Source: Henckelia pumila
Taxonomy: Eukaryota; Streptophyta; Magnoliopsida; Lamiales; Gesneriaceae
Direction: 5' to 3'
DNA length: 64,000 nt
NCBI RefSeq assembly: GCF_033568475.1
Contig: NW_027331831.1
Coordinates: 1,922,001-1,986,000 of the forward strand
Shown here: one piece after another, positions 46,476 to 59,599 of the stretch
Position numbering within the stretch: position 1 is the first letter of the stretch
Layout of the letters: the number at the start of each line of letters is the position of its first letter
Position numbers and translations under genes: made by a program
The notes under the pieces: model-generated
What the model was told of the DNA's origin: nothing
What the model saw: the letters and a program-made list of their open reading frames with translations, nothing else
Databases searched by the model: none

Positions 46476-46713
46476 TGTTGTGAAAAGTAAAATTTATAAA
46501 ACTCAAAAACTCAAAATATTCTCAAACTCCACACTTTAAATTTATTTTCTCAAATTGTGTTTTTCTACACAAATGGAGAGACCTATTTATAGATTTAGAT
46601 GGGAGATTAGTCCAAAAATTAAATCATCATCATCTACATCATCACACACTAATTTTCAAAATAATACAACTCAATTTTCAACAATTCTAATATAATATAA
46701 TATATTTTCAACA
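46476..46713 (-). repeat. Copia LTR, 238 bp (minus)
   Basis: Inverted partner of 41152-41389. It ends at 46713, and the outside flank begins agtta. Confidence 0.85.
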
Positions 46714-47010
46714 AGTTACACCATTATTATAACAACAATTAATTTGTTGAAAAACGATCGGAACATTATACACAGAATTTTGTTCAAAATAATATCTTAT
46801 TACTAGCTATGAAATCTAATCAAAAATTTGATATTTAATGTTAAAACTCTCCTAATTTTGCGGTCATCGTTTAATCCTAATTGCATCCACATTTTAGAAA
46901 TGAACACATCGAAATAGTATAGACTTACACCATGGGGTCTCTAGACGATCGTACGGCCTTCATTTTCAACATGTTCCACAAGTTCAATCAGACAATCACA
47001 CGTTTAATTA

Positions 47011-47352
47011 GGAAGTGTTTGCAATGATGATACTTTTGTAAAAGTGATTAATTTATAAATTATAAAAAAAGTTAAGAAAAATCAAAAATTGGTAGTGTTT
47101 GAAAACATATGTGAAAATTTAAAAATCAAAGTTGGGTAGTGTTTGATAAATAAGTGATTAAAGTGATTTTAACAATGACCTTCTTATTAGAATCATTTTT
47201 GGAGAATCATAATCACCACATGACTAGCTTTTGGATTTCAATTGAGTTAAGCATAAACTAACACATAATCTAGGTTTTAGAAACACACAAAGATGATTTT
47301 TTTAAGCCAAGAGCTAACAATCACTTTTTTTTTAGTTATTGCAAACACTCCC
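47011..47352. mobile_element. Tourist-like (PIF/Harbinger) MITE
   Basis: 342 bp with ends GGAAGTGTTTGCAATGATG and, reverse-complemented, GGGAGTGTTTGCAATAACT. TTA on both sides (47008-47010, 47353-47355) is the expected 3-bp target duplication. No coding. Confidence 0.75.
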
Positions 47353-47355
47353 TTA

Positions 47356-49410
47356 GTCATCTCAATTCTGAATTTTAAGATTACGAAAATTGATCGGCAT
47401 GCTTGACTAAAACTAAAACCATTTATATTTTACGATATTTCATTACGATATTTTATCCAACCGATATGACACTAGAAAACTAATACATTAACAAAAAAAA
47501 TTAATAATATATTAACTAGGAAGATCCAGAATTACAAATATCTCTGTTGACTCATTCTAGATTCGACGGAAGCACAAAAGCTTCACGAGCTCGACCTAAT
47601 ATGTTGAATACAGATATCAGATTCCACGAGAGCTCGAAATCAGTGATTGAAATTTGCATGTTGCTTAATTTTTCAGTCATACCATAGAAAAAATATACAA
47701 CATATTTGTCTGAAAAATGTGATACTTATGATTAGATATAAAGTTAGAAAAAAGCAAACATTAAAAATGTCGCCAAAGGACCCTCGTAAATCGCATCTGC
47801 CGACGGGTTCAAATCGGGCAAAGGACAACGTATGGCACAAGACATGAGTGACATTAATTATTATCTTTAAAACAAAAGAAGATGAATTAAAAGCCTAGTT
47901 GCCCACTTGTGCATCAACTTGTAAATAATTCCCTTAATCTTTAACTGAATTTCAACATTAAATTCTTATTTGATAAATAATTTAATAAATATTACTGCTG
48001 GGAAATATATAAAAATGAAATGTCCAAGAAAAGAGTCTATATACTATAACAAGTTGGGTTATAGATTGTACACCAACTTGGTTGTCAATTTTTCAAGTTG
48101 GATGCCAAGCTGCTGCTGGTGCATCATTCTAAATTATAATTCGTTTTTGAATCCTACCCACCAAAATAATATAATATCGTTGCAATTTATCCATATGTCC
48201 ATGTCAAATTCAAATTTTAGAAATTATATTTTTAGTCCTGTGTATTCTTTTTCTCATAATTTATACCTTTTATTTTGTAGAATTTTAATTCAGTCCATAA
48301 ATATATATATATATATTTAACAATTTTAGTATTTTAATTTCACAAGACATTAATGCACCGCTGCTAATATGTGTCATATCATATCAGTACAATCAATTAA
48401 AAAAAGACTAAAATGGCAAAACGGAAATATACATGTAATATGGATCATAAGAAAATTAAATGAGGAAGCAAAAACATACCTCTCCAATTTTCCCTCACAC
48501 AAGTCATATTTTTACCATTTCCATTAGTTATATATTATAATATTTTAACAAAAATAATCTTTAACTTTGTGCAATTTTAGCAATAACCCATGATTTTTCT
48601 ACATAGTGAATTAATGGGATAGGTCGATCTATGGTTGCTTTCGCAACTTGAAGTTTCTACCCTCGAATCCAGCTTGAAATTCTTCAGAGAACAATAAATT
48701 TAATGGGTAAGTCTGAGACTTGCCAGTTTTTTTGTCTTTTAGAATGACAAGATGCCTCAAGAATCGAGAGATTCGAGACAAATATGTAAACAATTTGGCG
48801 GACATGAATATATTTATATATTTATTCCCTATAAATTAAGTTACATATATATTTTTCAGAAGTACTTAGTATATAATTTAAAATAAAGAAAATGCTTCCT
48901 AAAACAAATATAAAAAGGCTGTATTATGTTCGGTCAAGTTCTTTCTTTCGTTTATTTATACTGAAATAAAATCATTTACCCTCAAAAAGAAATATGATGT
49001 TTATTTCATGTTAAAATAATTGAATGAAGTACTGAACCAAAACAACTACATTTTGATTGAATAATTATAAGAATTAAAAAAAAATCATCTCAGAAACATA
49101 GGGAGGGACAATATAGATGCATAAACACAGAAAACCTGGTCCAAATATTTAAACTTTGTTCATTTTAAATGACATAAATATTTTAAATTTGTATATACTC
49201 GTGCATGCCACAATTCTTTTAAGAAAAAATTATACAATGCACACTCTAAATATAAAATATATCCAAACCTAAGGACAAATAAATTAAGCTACCGGGAAAT
49301 TTAATCTACTCCAGTCTAATATAAAATCCATGATCTAACAACATGCATGAGATTAATAAAATAAATTTTTTTTAAAAAAAATTTATGAAATTATACAAAG
49401 TTGAAAACGT
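47356..49410. other. AT-rich intergenic region
   Basis: No gene recognised between the MITE and the PYL gene. Short frames near 47650-47850 and 47970-48320 have no protein-like features. A TA microsatellite is at about 48300-48316. Confidence 0.55.
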
Positions 49411-50037
49411 TTACTGATTTTTGGCCAAATTTACTGAGATTTGAGCCAACGACTGCAGATTGCACCTCACAATCGTATCAACGAACGCACATGTTTCTTC
49501 TTTGGTGTTCCCTTGCGGCACATCCACGACGTACGATTCCACCACCACCGTGCCACCGCCTCCGCCGCCGCTCATCGGCGCTGCATGGAGGGTGGTTACG
49601 GAGCGATAGTTGTGCAAGCGGTGATCGCCGCCTACGACGCTGAAACTCAAAACATGCTTCTCATCGTCCAAGATTTCCAGCCTCTCCGTGCTGGACACCG
49701 CCGGTAGACCCGACACGACCCTCACCTCCCGGAGAGTGCCCACTTCGCCGTGTCCGAGGATGACGTCACAGCTCTTAAGGAAGTGCTTGTACGCCTGCGG
49801 CTTGTCGAAGCGGCGGACGACCGACCAGACGGTGTCCAGCGGCGCATGGATCGTTTGTACCACGGCGGAGCAGCACTGGTTGGGACCCACGGCGTGGGCG
49901 TGGTGATGCGAAGAGTTTTCCGGCAGCGGAGGCGAAACCCATGTGAGCTTGGGGTGCTTGGAGGCGGCGGCGCAGGCTGATCCGGAGGTGGTGTGATTTA
50001 TGTGGTTGATTCTGTGAAGCTGAAGAGAAGAAGGCAT
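49411..50037 (-). CDS. PYL4: PYR/PYL/RCAR abscisic acid receptor, PYL4-6 type
   Basis: Intact single-exon gene of 208 codons, the usual size for the intronless PYL4/5/6 group. It is a soluble START-fold receptor that binds ABA and then inhibits clade-A PP2C phosphatases in cytosol and nucleus. After a variable, His-rich N-terminus come [17 protein letters not shown] and [20 protein letters not shown] (ligand-contacting Lys about 84), the gate loop SGLPA (109-113) and the latch HRL (139-141). The C-terminal helix [20 protein letters not shown] closes the domain. All key gate and latch residues are present, so it should be functional. A Gly run (about 157-162) sits in a surface loop. G+C content is much higher than the surroundings, as usual for these genes. 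PYL4, 5 and 6 cannot be separated with certainty. Confidence 0.92.
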   Translation of the reverse strand: MPSSLQLHRINHINHTTSGSACAAASKHPKLTWVSPPLPENSSHHHAHAVGPNQCCSAVVQTIHAPLDTVWSVVRRFDKPQAYKHFLKSCDVILGHGEVGTLREVRVVSGLPAVSSTERLEILDDEKHVLSFSVVGGDHRLHNYRSVTTLHAAPMSGGGGGGTVVVESYVVDVPQGNTKEETCAFVDTIVRCNLQSLAQISVNLAKNQ

Positions 50038-53000
50038 TTTCTGGATCTTTAGGTGTTCGATGATTTTCTTGAATGGGAAACGAAAAAAAAAAAAACAAAA
50101 GTTGAAATGAATGGAAATAATGAAGAGATAGATACAGATATAAATACAGAGGTTTGTGTGGTGATTAATTATAAAAATGTTTTGTCAAGTTGTGGTATTT
50201 TGGATTTAATCCTCAGAGCTTACGAGAGGAGTGATCAGAAGATAGAGCAAGTAGGCGAACAAGTTGCGAGGAAATTTTTTTGGACCGCGCTCAATTCCAA
50301 ACTACCCCTGGAAGTCGCCTCAAATTACGTGATCCACCGGTCATGTATATCTTTCTATAAACCGACTCGGTTACATCGGCGTTTCGTTGTGAGATGAGTT
50401 GATTGATTTATATTTATAATAAAAAAATATTAATTTTTTATAAATTATATCTGTATTTTGTTCTTTTATAAATCAAGTCCGTCACACTCACATTGTCTCA
50501 CAAACGATAAATATGGAGATGAATTGATTTGATATATATTTAATTTATAACAAAAAATAACATAGTAGATTTTGTCTTATCAACAAATAATATTATATAT
50601 ATATATATATTAAAAGTTTACTTAATTTTAATTAAATGACTGTGGTTTTTCGATTAAATTCTTGAATTATAATGTTTGGCTGTTAATCATGGTTTCATTC
50701 CCCGTGCATGGCCCCACAAATGTTGAACATGCTGGTTGCTGTAACAACTAACAAATAAGAAACAAGGAGTATAATTTAAATTCGTCAAAAAAATATTACA
50801 TATATAATTGGAAGGTTTCTATTGTAAGGATTATCGTGTAATTGTTAAGTTGATGTATTTAATCATCTTAAACAAAATAACACGTTAAATTTGGAGAATA
50901 AGATTCTGATAAATAATTTTAAAATGTTTTAAAAATTATTTTAAAAATAAATATCCGTTTGAATAATTATTTTATAGAGTACTGAAAGTCCTGTATTTAC
51001 ATTACTTAATACTCGTGGATATGAGTTAGTTATTTTTTTTTAACAACAATATGAGTTAGTTACTTACTTATGAAGAAACAATACATTTGATTTAATTGCC
51101 TCCTACGTAAAATTGGCAGTATTTAAGGATATTTACTGGAGAAAGTCGATGCGGGCAAAAACTTAATTATTTGTTTTTTTTTAAATAAAAAAAACTCAGA
51201 GGTTAACGACAGGAATTTAACAACCAGTGTTTCTTGACATATATATAATAGGTGTATACATATATGTATAATTGTGTTCATTTTTGTGTTATTTTATAAT
51301 TCACGCCTCTTTATGTTAAGAGTGATGTAATGATATTCAAAAGCACAAATGAAGATTTTTTTAAAAAAATAGTTACTTTAGAGATCTTGTATTGTGGATG
51401 TGATATGAGAATTATATATTTATAAATGTTTATGATATGTTAACTGAAACTAAAATACCCTTGTAGTTTCAAAGAAGTTACTTTTGGATTTTTGATAAGT
51501 CAATATTGTATTTTTGGTATTGTATTTTCACCTTTTCGTGATTTTCATTTTTATATTGTTAAATTTCAATGTGATTCCAATAAAATTTGTTGTTTGTTTG
51601 TTGTTGTTATTTTTTTAATTTTTTTTTACGATTCTAATCATTTTTCCAATATGATATTGACTTGATAGACTTACATAGATCATATAGTATTATCTCACAC
51701 TAAGCCGATACTTAACAATGATATTTAGTAATTAGTATTCACAAAAATAAAATATAATCAAGGCTATTTTCGGCCTTCTTCCATAATGATATATTGAAGA
51801 GACCAAATTGCCGCTATGTTTATGCAAATAGATAAACCGAAATTGGCGAGGTCTGCTAGTTCCCGCTCGTGCTAGAATCGGACATGTAAATAATAATAAT
51901 AATAATAATAATAAAAAACAACAAATGGCAGATTGTTTAAAACGTTAATCATTTATTTAATCCCCAATATGCAATGTAATCTATGGGCTACTACAGCTCC
52001 TGGTTTTACATCTACTTTTGAATTCTTCATTCCAATTTGGCAATGTTTAATAAGATTAATTAGGGGACTAGAGTCATTGCACTTAGAGAACAAAACTTGT
52101 CTTGTGTCTCATTTTTTTTATTTCCTTCCAACCATTAAAGTGGTAACCCACTCTATATTATAATTTTAAAATCTACCAAGTTGAGAATTTTCCTTCATAT
52201 ATTGATCAATACTTAATTTGCATCAATGGATTAGGAATCATCTTTTGTATTGAAAGGAGAGATTAATTGGGGGTTAACTGTATATGGACAATATGCATGC
52301 ATTTGTTGGAATGGTCAGATTTTTTTATTTTTTTAAAAAATAAAAATTGATGAGTTGAAGTTAGTATGTGTCTTCAATTTGATAGTTGAAAATTGAAATG
52401 GTCAATCTATTTTTTAAAAAAAATTAATAATTTGAACGAGAATAAGTAAAAATTTGCATGCATCGACTATATACGACGTTGAAGTTTTGAAATTTTATAA
52501 GTAAATTCGAGCCTACATACACCGACGGTTTTATATCAAGTGGAGATATTAATGGTCCATGTTTTAGTTAATGCATCCTTCGCATTGCTATTATCAGGAA
52601 ATTTATAAATAAATTATAATTTAAACCAATAATTTCTATGAAAACTTTTTAATTAATTAGTAATCTCGTATAGGGCCAGTAGGATAAATCAATTGATTTA
52701 TATATGTTGCATACAATTAACAGTGTAATATATATTTGTACCGATTAATGTTATCTTAATGGGGTGATTTCTAACAAACCAAGCAAAACAATAGATTTCT
52801 CGTGTTAATAGCACGCGCATTCGTGGAAAACATGCATAAGATTGTAGGCTTTTCATGTTTGGATTAAAAATAACGTTTATTATTGTAGAAAAAAAAAATC
52901 AGATATTCAAAATTTTGAAATAAATCAGAAAATGTGGATACCATGTTTTTTGTGTTCGAGTGTTTTGAGACAATGTGCATTGATGTTGGAATGTTATAGA

Positions 53001-53194
53001 TATTTTTAGTTTATCGATCCATGAGTTTATGACAATTTAGTTAGTTGTCTTAAATTTAATTATTATATTTTAAATTTAAAAACAAATATATTGAAATAAA
53101 ATTTTTGTATAACGATTAACGTTTTTTCTTTTTTTTTTTAAAGGAATGATAGATAATGATTATGTCAGACGATATACATAATAAGAGAATCCAC
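50038..53194. other. Intergenic region upstream of the PYL gene
   Basis: 50040-50150 is the probable 5' leader with an A/T box (tataaata at 50139-50146). The rest is AT-rich; no gene or complete transposon recognised. A TAA microsatellite lies at 51889-51915 and an AT tract at about 50592-50611. Confidence 0.55.
51889..51915. repeat. TAA microsatellite
   Basis: About nine TAA/AAT units. Similar short tracts: ATT at 54008-54032, TA at 12284-12315, 23685-23707, 26589-26623 and 26761-26792. Confidence 0.9.
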
Positions 53195-53197
53195 TAA

Positions 53198-53853
53198 GGA
53201 TGCATTTGGTACGTGTGATGGGATAGTTAGTTGAAACCAACTTTGTATGATTGTTATAATTTTATGAAGGGATATTTAATACTTATTACAAATATGAAAT
53301 TTGTTTGGTATGTTTTTTGTGAGAAGGATAAAAGTGTGTATAAATTTGTTTGTTACGAGAATACCCCTATTAAATTTAAAAAATTACAAAATCTTATTTT
53401 TCATTTATTTTAATTTTTACGTTTCACGAATCTCAATGAAACCTAACAATCTTAATGACCATTTTCGCCCTCGACTTAAACGAAAAATTCTACTACATAC
53501 CCTTCCATTATTTGCATCGACAAGCCACACAAAATGGATATAGGTTTCGGCGAAGGAAATATCACCGTGAAAGTTGCTTCTCTTTTTTCAGATATGGACT
53601 TCATCGTGAATCTTTGAGGTAAAGAAGTGTGAATAAGGCTTTCAGTTCATATACCTATACTACTTCTGATCCTGGGTACTGTTCAAAGCGGGTTTGTCAA
53701 TACTTGGTCCGACAAAGGATTTATTTTTCCACAATTTCAGGCGCACATGGAATTTTAATAACGGATTTTCAATTATCCTTGAGTAGGCAAAAAACGAAAC
53801 AAACGGCTAAAAATTGAGTAATCCTTGCCTAATCCTATCTACCAAATAGGGCC
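53198..53853. mobile_element. Tourist-like (PIF/Harbinger) MITE
   Basis: 656 bp. Left end GGATGCATTTGGTACG and reverse-complemented right end GGCCCTATTTGGTAGATAGG are imperfect inverted repeats of the Tourist type. TAA flanks both ends (53195-53197, 53854-53856). The interior holds only short frames. Confidence 0.7.
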
Positions 53854-53856
53854 TAA

Positions 53857-53994
53857 GAATGTATATCTTGAAAATATCACGGAAGGAGTGTTACCTTTTC
53901 TTCTTTTTCTTTTTCATCTTCTTTTTTTTATTATTATTATTTAAAAAACAAATATATTTTGGATGAAAAATCAGAATTTTTGTTGTAATTTTGT

Positions 53995-54032
<38 letters not shown>

Positions 54033-57000
54033 AGCCTTATAATTTGTCAAAGTTTGTCTTTCCAGAATTTTTTGGTTTAGGTTTTTTTTTTTTCATGAAA
54101 AAATTAAATCAACCGAATACTATTTATTTATCATGATTTTATCATACATGACTTATTTAACAAAAGTCCATGTTACACATATTAAAACCTGTCTAAACAA
54201 AAGAAACAAGAGAAATAACTAGTTTTTTCCCCTCACTTTGAAATGACGTCGGTTGTGTTTTGCTTTATTAACTCTTTATTATATTTTTTTTCTTAAATGG
54301 ATTTTTTTCAGAATTGGAGGACGAGTTTATTACAATTAAATCTTAAATTCAATACTATATTTCATATTAAATTTTGATGTCAGAGGAACTACATATAAAT
54401 TGAATATTTTAATATGTGTAACATATAAATCTGAGTGACCAAACGAGAGTATTAATGCAATAACCAATGTTACGTGAATTTAGTAGTTTCAGTTTCAGAC
54501 GAAAATAAGACTGGAAAAAAAAATCAAGGTTACACTTCTCACGCAAAACCAAAATTACAAAATTAAAATATAAAACATACCAATTCATAAAACTAAAACT
54601 ATAATTTTCCCTAGCATATGGTAACAGATGTTTCCATGAAATCATAAGTTCATAACATTGTTCTTATTTTTTTTATTACATGAAATTTTTTTTTATGACT
54701 ACGTGTGTCGTCTAACTGAAACTCATTGATTGTTTTTTTTTTTAAGAAAACGAAAAGTACGTGCTTTTTTTGGTGTTGAAAAAGATGATTACTATAACTA
54801 AACCCTCAAACTCAATATTTCATCTCAAACTTAAGACCTTAAAATTAATTAATTTACGAGTCTCGGTTAAATGAAACTACTATAAACTACTCTAAAAGGA
54901 ACAATCATGTGATTTTTTAACCTAAGTTGTTGGCCGTAGGGTATTCAAGTGGACCATTAAACTTGACTAATGTAATTTTAATTTATGTATTGGATTTGAC
55001 ATGCACGAGGGCTTACACGGAACCATGAAACTCGATTTTCTCATATTATTGGGTGGAAATTAGGGTAAACTACTTGTCACTTAATTCACTCATCAATATT
55101 TAATTAATTAAACTGATTGAAGCTACGGACATGAACAAACATACATGAATAAAATAATCGAGAGAAACAATATTTTTTTCCCCTGAAATTGAAGGGTATT
55201 CAGCTTTTGCTATTTGGAGAAACTACTTAATTAAATCAATCGAATTTTGATTTTTTTTTTAAAAAAGAAATTTAACAGTCTTATCGATTTATATTATAAT
55301 TAATATTGTCAATTTGTCATGTTGAATTAATTTAATTCAAAATGTTATAAACCCCAGCTCAAGTTGTCCGATATTTTGTACTCTTATATATATAATAAAT
55401 AAAGGGGAAAATAATTCCAACTTTCAAAGAAAAAAATGTGAAGCTTCTTTTTAAAAAGGGGGAAAAGAAGGAAAAAGAAAAGAAAGCAAAATCAGAGAAA
55501 ACTTTGAGATGAAGAAAGTGAATTAGCACGCGTAAATGGGAAATTTTCCAAGCACATAAAATATAAAATATAAAATATAAAAAATGGTTTCATTTATTAT
55601 ATACAATTTGCCAACTTGTTGAGGTTGTAAATTTTGAGAAAATATAAAAAATGGGTATCATGTCTTATAATATATACAATTTGTCAACTTGTTAAGGTTG
55701 TAAATTCTGACTTTATTCCTGAACAGTCAACGTAGCTAATTTAATTATTATTTAAATAATACCACTAGTCCTTTCCTTATCTTCCAATTTAAGGATCAAA
55801 AAACCCAAATTTTTATACTTGACATATATAATAAGATTGGATAGCTAAGTATTGGAGTGGTGTCCCTTCCACACGTGATCTGTGTACGTATCTGCGCGAA
55901 AAATTATTATTATTATTTTGATAATTTTTAATTTATATAATATTATTTTGTACACATTTGATCATTTTTATAGATATTGTTAAATATTTAGTTTATATTC
56001 TAGTTATATTTTTATTATTATAAACTTTACAATTTTTAATATACGCATATCTATTACCGCAAGAAACAGTTTTTATTTTTTTTTAGTTCTATGGACCATT
56101 GCATGAAAGTATAGATATATAATAAATAAAATGAAATATTTCTTTAAATAGTAATATTGAACTTTCCTAGTAAGATATTATAAGGTAACAATGATGCTAG
56201 TTGATCAAGTTGGGAAGTTGTATTCAAACTTTGTGAAGATTCTTAAAGAGAGTTGCTTATAACTTTTGCAAGTTTTTCAATCAACACTTGCTTTTGTTCA
56301 ACTGTATCGTGGTCCTATCCATATGTAAATGTTTCCTATATTAACGCATATTATGTGTCCTATAAAAGTTTCGGGAATTTGTGTCCTTAAAGAATTTTTT
56401 TTTTTTTTTTATTGTTAAGAAGACGGAATACGAAACCATCATCTTTTGATTTTCATTGAGTAAAGTTTTGAGTTAACACAATATTTTGCGAACATATTCC
56501 ATTGGCTCGAAAGTAATTTATGTTTACTATTTAGTGATAGTAATAGCTTTAAATATTATTTTTTTAATAAAAAATATTGTTTTAGATAAGTTATTTTAAG
56601 AATGGAAACTAATTAATGAATTTACCAAAAATAAAAAAAATCAATATCATTGTCAATTTTTATTATAAAATTAAAGATGAGTTGTAATTAACAAAATATG
56701 AAATGTAAATAACACGCCCAATAATTTATGTAAAAGTTTAATTTTATGAAGTATGGATATAGTTTGTTTGGCTTCTCCAAGTCCAATATTTTCATTCTGT
56801 AAATAAAGATAAACATAATAACCTCCTTCAATGTCAAATATAATTTTTGAAAAAATATAACTTTATTAATTTTTATAATCAGTATATATGTAACAAGAAT
56901 ACTCCGTTATTTTATTATATATATATTGATTTGATATGGTGAACGACCATCGTGGACACTCACGTGAGCACCTGCTGATGTGACATTCACCTGCACATGA

Positions 57001-57626
57001 TGTCACGTCAGCGTGTGCTACTTTCGAGTATACTGTACATTCATGATATGTGGAACATCAACTCAAATTTTTTTTAAAGTTGATCTCAAATTCAATCTTA
57101 TGAAAATTTACAAAACTCGACTCGTTAACTTTGATATGCATCCAATTCGTTGAAACACATTATTTATACTCATCAATTTCTTGTGATATGATCAAGTCTA
57201 GTTTCTTGTTTCAAAATCCCAAAGGTTAGTGGATGGTGATGCGCAACGTACAATCATCTCAAGAAACACAATTAATGAACCAATGACTAATGAATTTGAA
57301 CCGTTCTTTGTTGGATATCATAAGCCTTTCTCTTTGCCCTTGAAAGCATTTCCCATCACTTTCATCTTTTTCGAATTTTGATTCTTGCCAATACACAATT
57401 AGTTGGATCATTACCTATAGTTGCTACTTTTCAACTCAATATAAAATTAACTTAATGCTATACAAAGCGACCTTTATCCCTCGAGAAAAGGAAAATGTTG
57501 GTTTCAGTACAAAAATAACATAAAAAGATGCTGGTGAATGTAACAGCAAGGTGTATCTCCAGCACCAGAAAACATTTGTATATTCTCTCTGCTCCTAAAA
57601 ATATCTAATGCCTTCCAAAACACACT
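53857..57626. other. AT-rich intergenic region
   Basis: No gene recognised. An ATT microsatellite is at about 54008-54032. At 56940-57035 a patch is rich in CACGTG/TGACGT-like words (tcacgtgagcacctgctgat, gatgtcacgtcagcgtg) forming partial palindromes, downstream of the DREB2-type gene. Confidence 0.5.
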
Positions 57627-58463
57627 TCATATCAACAAATCTGAGTCCAAATCCAAAAGCAGCTCACTCAACATGAAGTCATGATCCTCCTGTCTACCTG
57701 GTCCCAAGAAATCCAATCCATAACGAGTTTCATGCTCCATGCGAGGCGAATCACAAAGCCATTTGGCCTCAAAATAATGCTGCAACTGGCGTGACGAGTC
57801 TTCGTGATGGACACTGATATTTTCAGCGAGACCGCTATGGGATCCAGTTTCAATACAAGGCCCTGAAGCATGGTTAGGGACAGAGTCCAAATTGTCAAGA
57901 GGCTTGTCAGCTTCAAAAATTCCGTCCCTTTCTCCCTCTCTTACTGATTCTTGATTTGGTTTTTCTTTCTCTACTTCCTCCTCCATCATCGCTGCCACTT
58001 TCGTGCTTGCCTCACATCCCTCAGAGATGCTACAACTTGGTGAACCCATGGGAGACGAAGCAAACTCGTGGCAATCATTTTTATGAGATGGGAAGTTAAA
58101 GCGAGCACAAGGGCCATACATGGCCAATGCAGCTTCATCATAAGCTAGAGCAGCTTCTTTCGCCGTACTAAAGGTTCCCAACCACAGCCTGCTTCCACGA
58201 CGTGGCTCCCTAATCTCCGCCACCCATTTTCCCCATGTCCTCTGCCTGACGCCTCTGTAATTGCAACGGTTGTTTTGTGGACCACCTTTACCTCTCATAC
58301 ACCCTTTCTTTGATCCCTTGGCAGGTGCTTTACGCACCGGCTTATCGCTCGTTTCAAGAGAGTCGAGCTTATCATTGTACTCCTTCCATTTTGCAAGAGT
58401 CTCAGCTACACTTTTGGATGAGTCCCTCCTGCTTTTTGATTTTTTTTCCCTCGTGAAATCCAT
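57627..58463 (-). CDS. DREB2: DREB2-type AP2/ERF transcription factor
   Basis: 278 codons from the ATG at 58463 ([14 protein letters not shown]), chosen because it begins the basic DREB2 N-terminus just after a splice acceptor; the frame is open upstream for 40 more codons but that stretch is mostly intron. Features in order: [13 protein letters not shown], the CMIV-1 motif [19 protein letters not shown] (44-62), and one AP2 domain (about 69-126) with [19 protein letters not shown] and [19 protein letters not shown], having the DRE-binding WVAEIREP. The acidic, Leu-rich end [14 protein letters not shown] suits an activation domain. Family role: nuclear activator of drought-, heat- and salt-response genes through DRE/CRT elements. 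It is shorter than Arabidopsis DREB2A (335). The Ser/Thr-rich negative regulatory segment of DREB2A is not obvious. Exact paralogue (2A or 2C type) uncertain. Confidence 0.9.
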   Translation of the reverse strand: MDFTREKKSKSRRDSSKSVAETLAKWKEYNDKLDSLETSDKPVRKAPAKGSKKGCMRGKGGPQNNRCNYRGVRQRTWGKWVAEIREPRRGSRLWLGTFSTAKEAALAYDEAALAMYGPCARFNFPSHKNDCHEFASSPMGSPSCSISEGCEASTKVAAMMEEEVEKEKPNQESVREGERDGIFEADKPLDNLDSVPNHASGPCIETGSHSGLAENISVHHEDSSRQLQHYFEAKWLCDSPRMEHETRYGLDFLGPGRQEDHDFMLSELLLDLDSDLLI

Positions 58464-59599
58464 ATGTTGAGTCACTGGGCTAGAAATTTGATTTGATGGG
58501 CTCGTGCCTGTTTTTATCCACCAAGAAGACAAAAGTTCAGCTATATAACATGTAAAAATTTTCTGAAAATATAAGTTCCACAATTTCTATGCTGCAATAT
58601 CACCATCAACAAAAACTGTCGGCGGGTCCCATTGTATTCTAACTAAGAAACAAATCAAACTAAAAAACTAACTACAAGCTAATAAGCTAGACCTTGGAAA
58701 CTTAAGTAGTGCAATTGGCCCCGGAGAATGCATACAAAATCAACAGCGTACAAGAGGAAGAACACATTTCGAAAAAAAATTAATATTTCTTATTTTACTG
58801 AAACTTATCCTCAAGCCAAGTTCCGAAATTAAAAGCCTAAAAATTAGTCATGAAGAAAACCCATAAATGAGTGCATTTCATTGCTGCACGAAACCGTTGA
58901 TTAATTTATTTATTTATTAAAAGACACGGTCATGAAATATGCACCTGTACATGAGGTTTAACGAATATGAAGAGACATACCTTTCCACGTCAATTGATTA
59001 ATACCAATAAATGCTAAAAAAATAAATAAAGAAGGGTCGATTCGTGTAACTACAGTGAAGGGAAATCACAAATTTCACCAAATAAAAAAATTATTCACCA
59101 AATATACGAGAGTATCAGTGTGTGTAAACTCAACCTAAAATCAAGAAAATGGAAAACAAAGCACCACTTCTTCAATTTGCATCCTTAACGCCGGAACTGA
59201 AAGGACTCCTGGGCTACCCAATCGGTTGATTTATGGATTTCGAATGCCAAAAATACGCATAAAATAATAAACTTTTTTTTTTTTTTTTACTTAAAATGAA
59301 CGATGAAACAGGAAAATAACAAGGCACAATCACTTGCAATCCAAATTAAAAATCATAACCACAACTAACAACGCACAGAAGAAATTCACCCAAACAAGAA
59401 ATGCCAGAAAAACCCACACAAAAAAACCCCGAAAAACAGAACACACTCGGATCCAATCAGCGTACCTTCCGTTGGGCTGAAACCCGATATTTCCCCCTCC
59501 TTTTCTGCAATTTCTTGAGCTATGGCACTGTTGTATTGAGGATTGAGGATGAAGTGAAAGAAATCTTTGGTACGGAAAAGATGTTGGGATATATATAAT
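58464..59599 (-). promoter_or_regulatory. 5'UTR, 5'UTR intron and core promoter of the DREB2-type gene
   Basis: On the minus strand a TATA-like attatatatatcc (59588-59599) is followed by a leader exon ending at 59466 with GGAAG|GTACG. The acceptor AACAG|GCACGAG puts the second exon at 58507, 44 bp before the ATG. An intron in the 5'UTR is usual in DREB2 genes. Leader exon length is about 100 bp; the transcription start is inferred. Confidence 0.65.

Larger units (their letters stand above)
41525..46713 (-). mobile_element. Copia LTR-retrotransposon, 5' LTR to RT, minus orientation
   Basis: Order on the minus strand: LTR (46476-46713), primer-binding region TTATCAGCACGA (about 46460-46472), a long leader, gag (about 44600-45640) with a CCHC knuckle (CYRCGTPGHWSRTC), GAG-pre-integrase and integrase core (about 43050-44540; WHDRLGHPG, IRLDNAGEFTS), a linker, then reverse transcriptase (about 41525-42340; IIAVYVDDLNIIGT). 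The reading frame is interrupted in several places, so it is broken. Its RNase H and 3' LTR are not in this orientation; a matching set lies next to it in the opposite orientation (40455-41389). Clade not assigned. Confidence 0.9.

Noticed and set aside
49775-50098. Alternate frames across the PYL gene
   Set aside because: Shadows of the GC-rich PYL coding region; only the 49411-50037 frame contains the gate and latch motifs.
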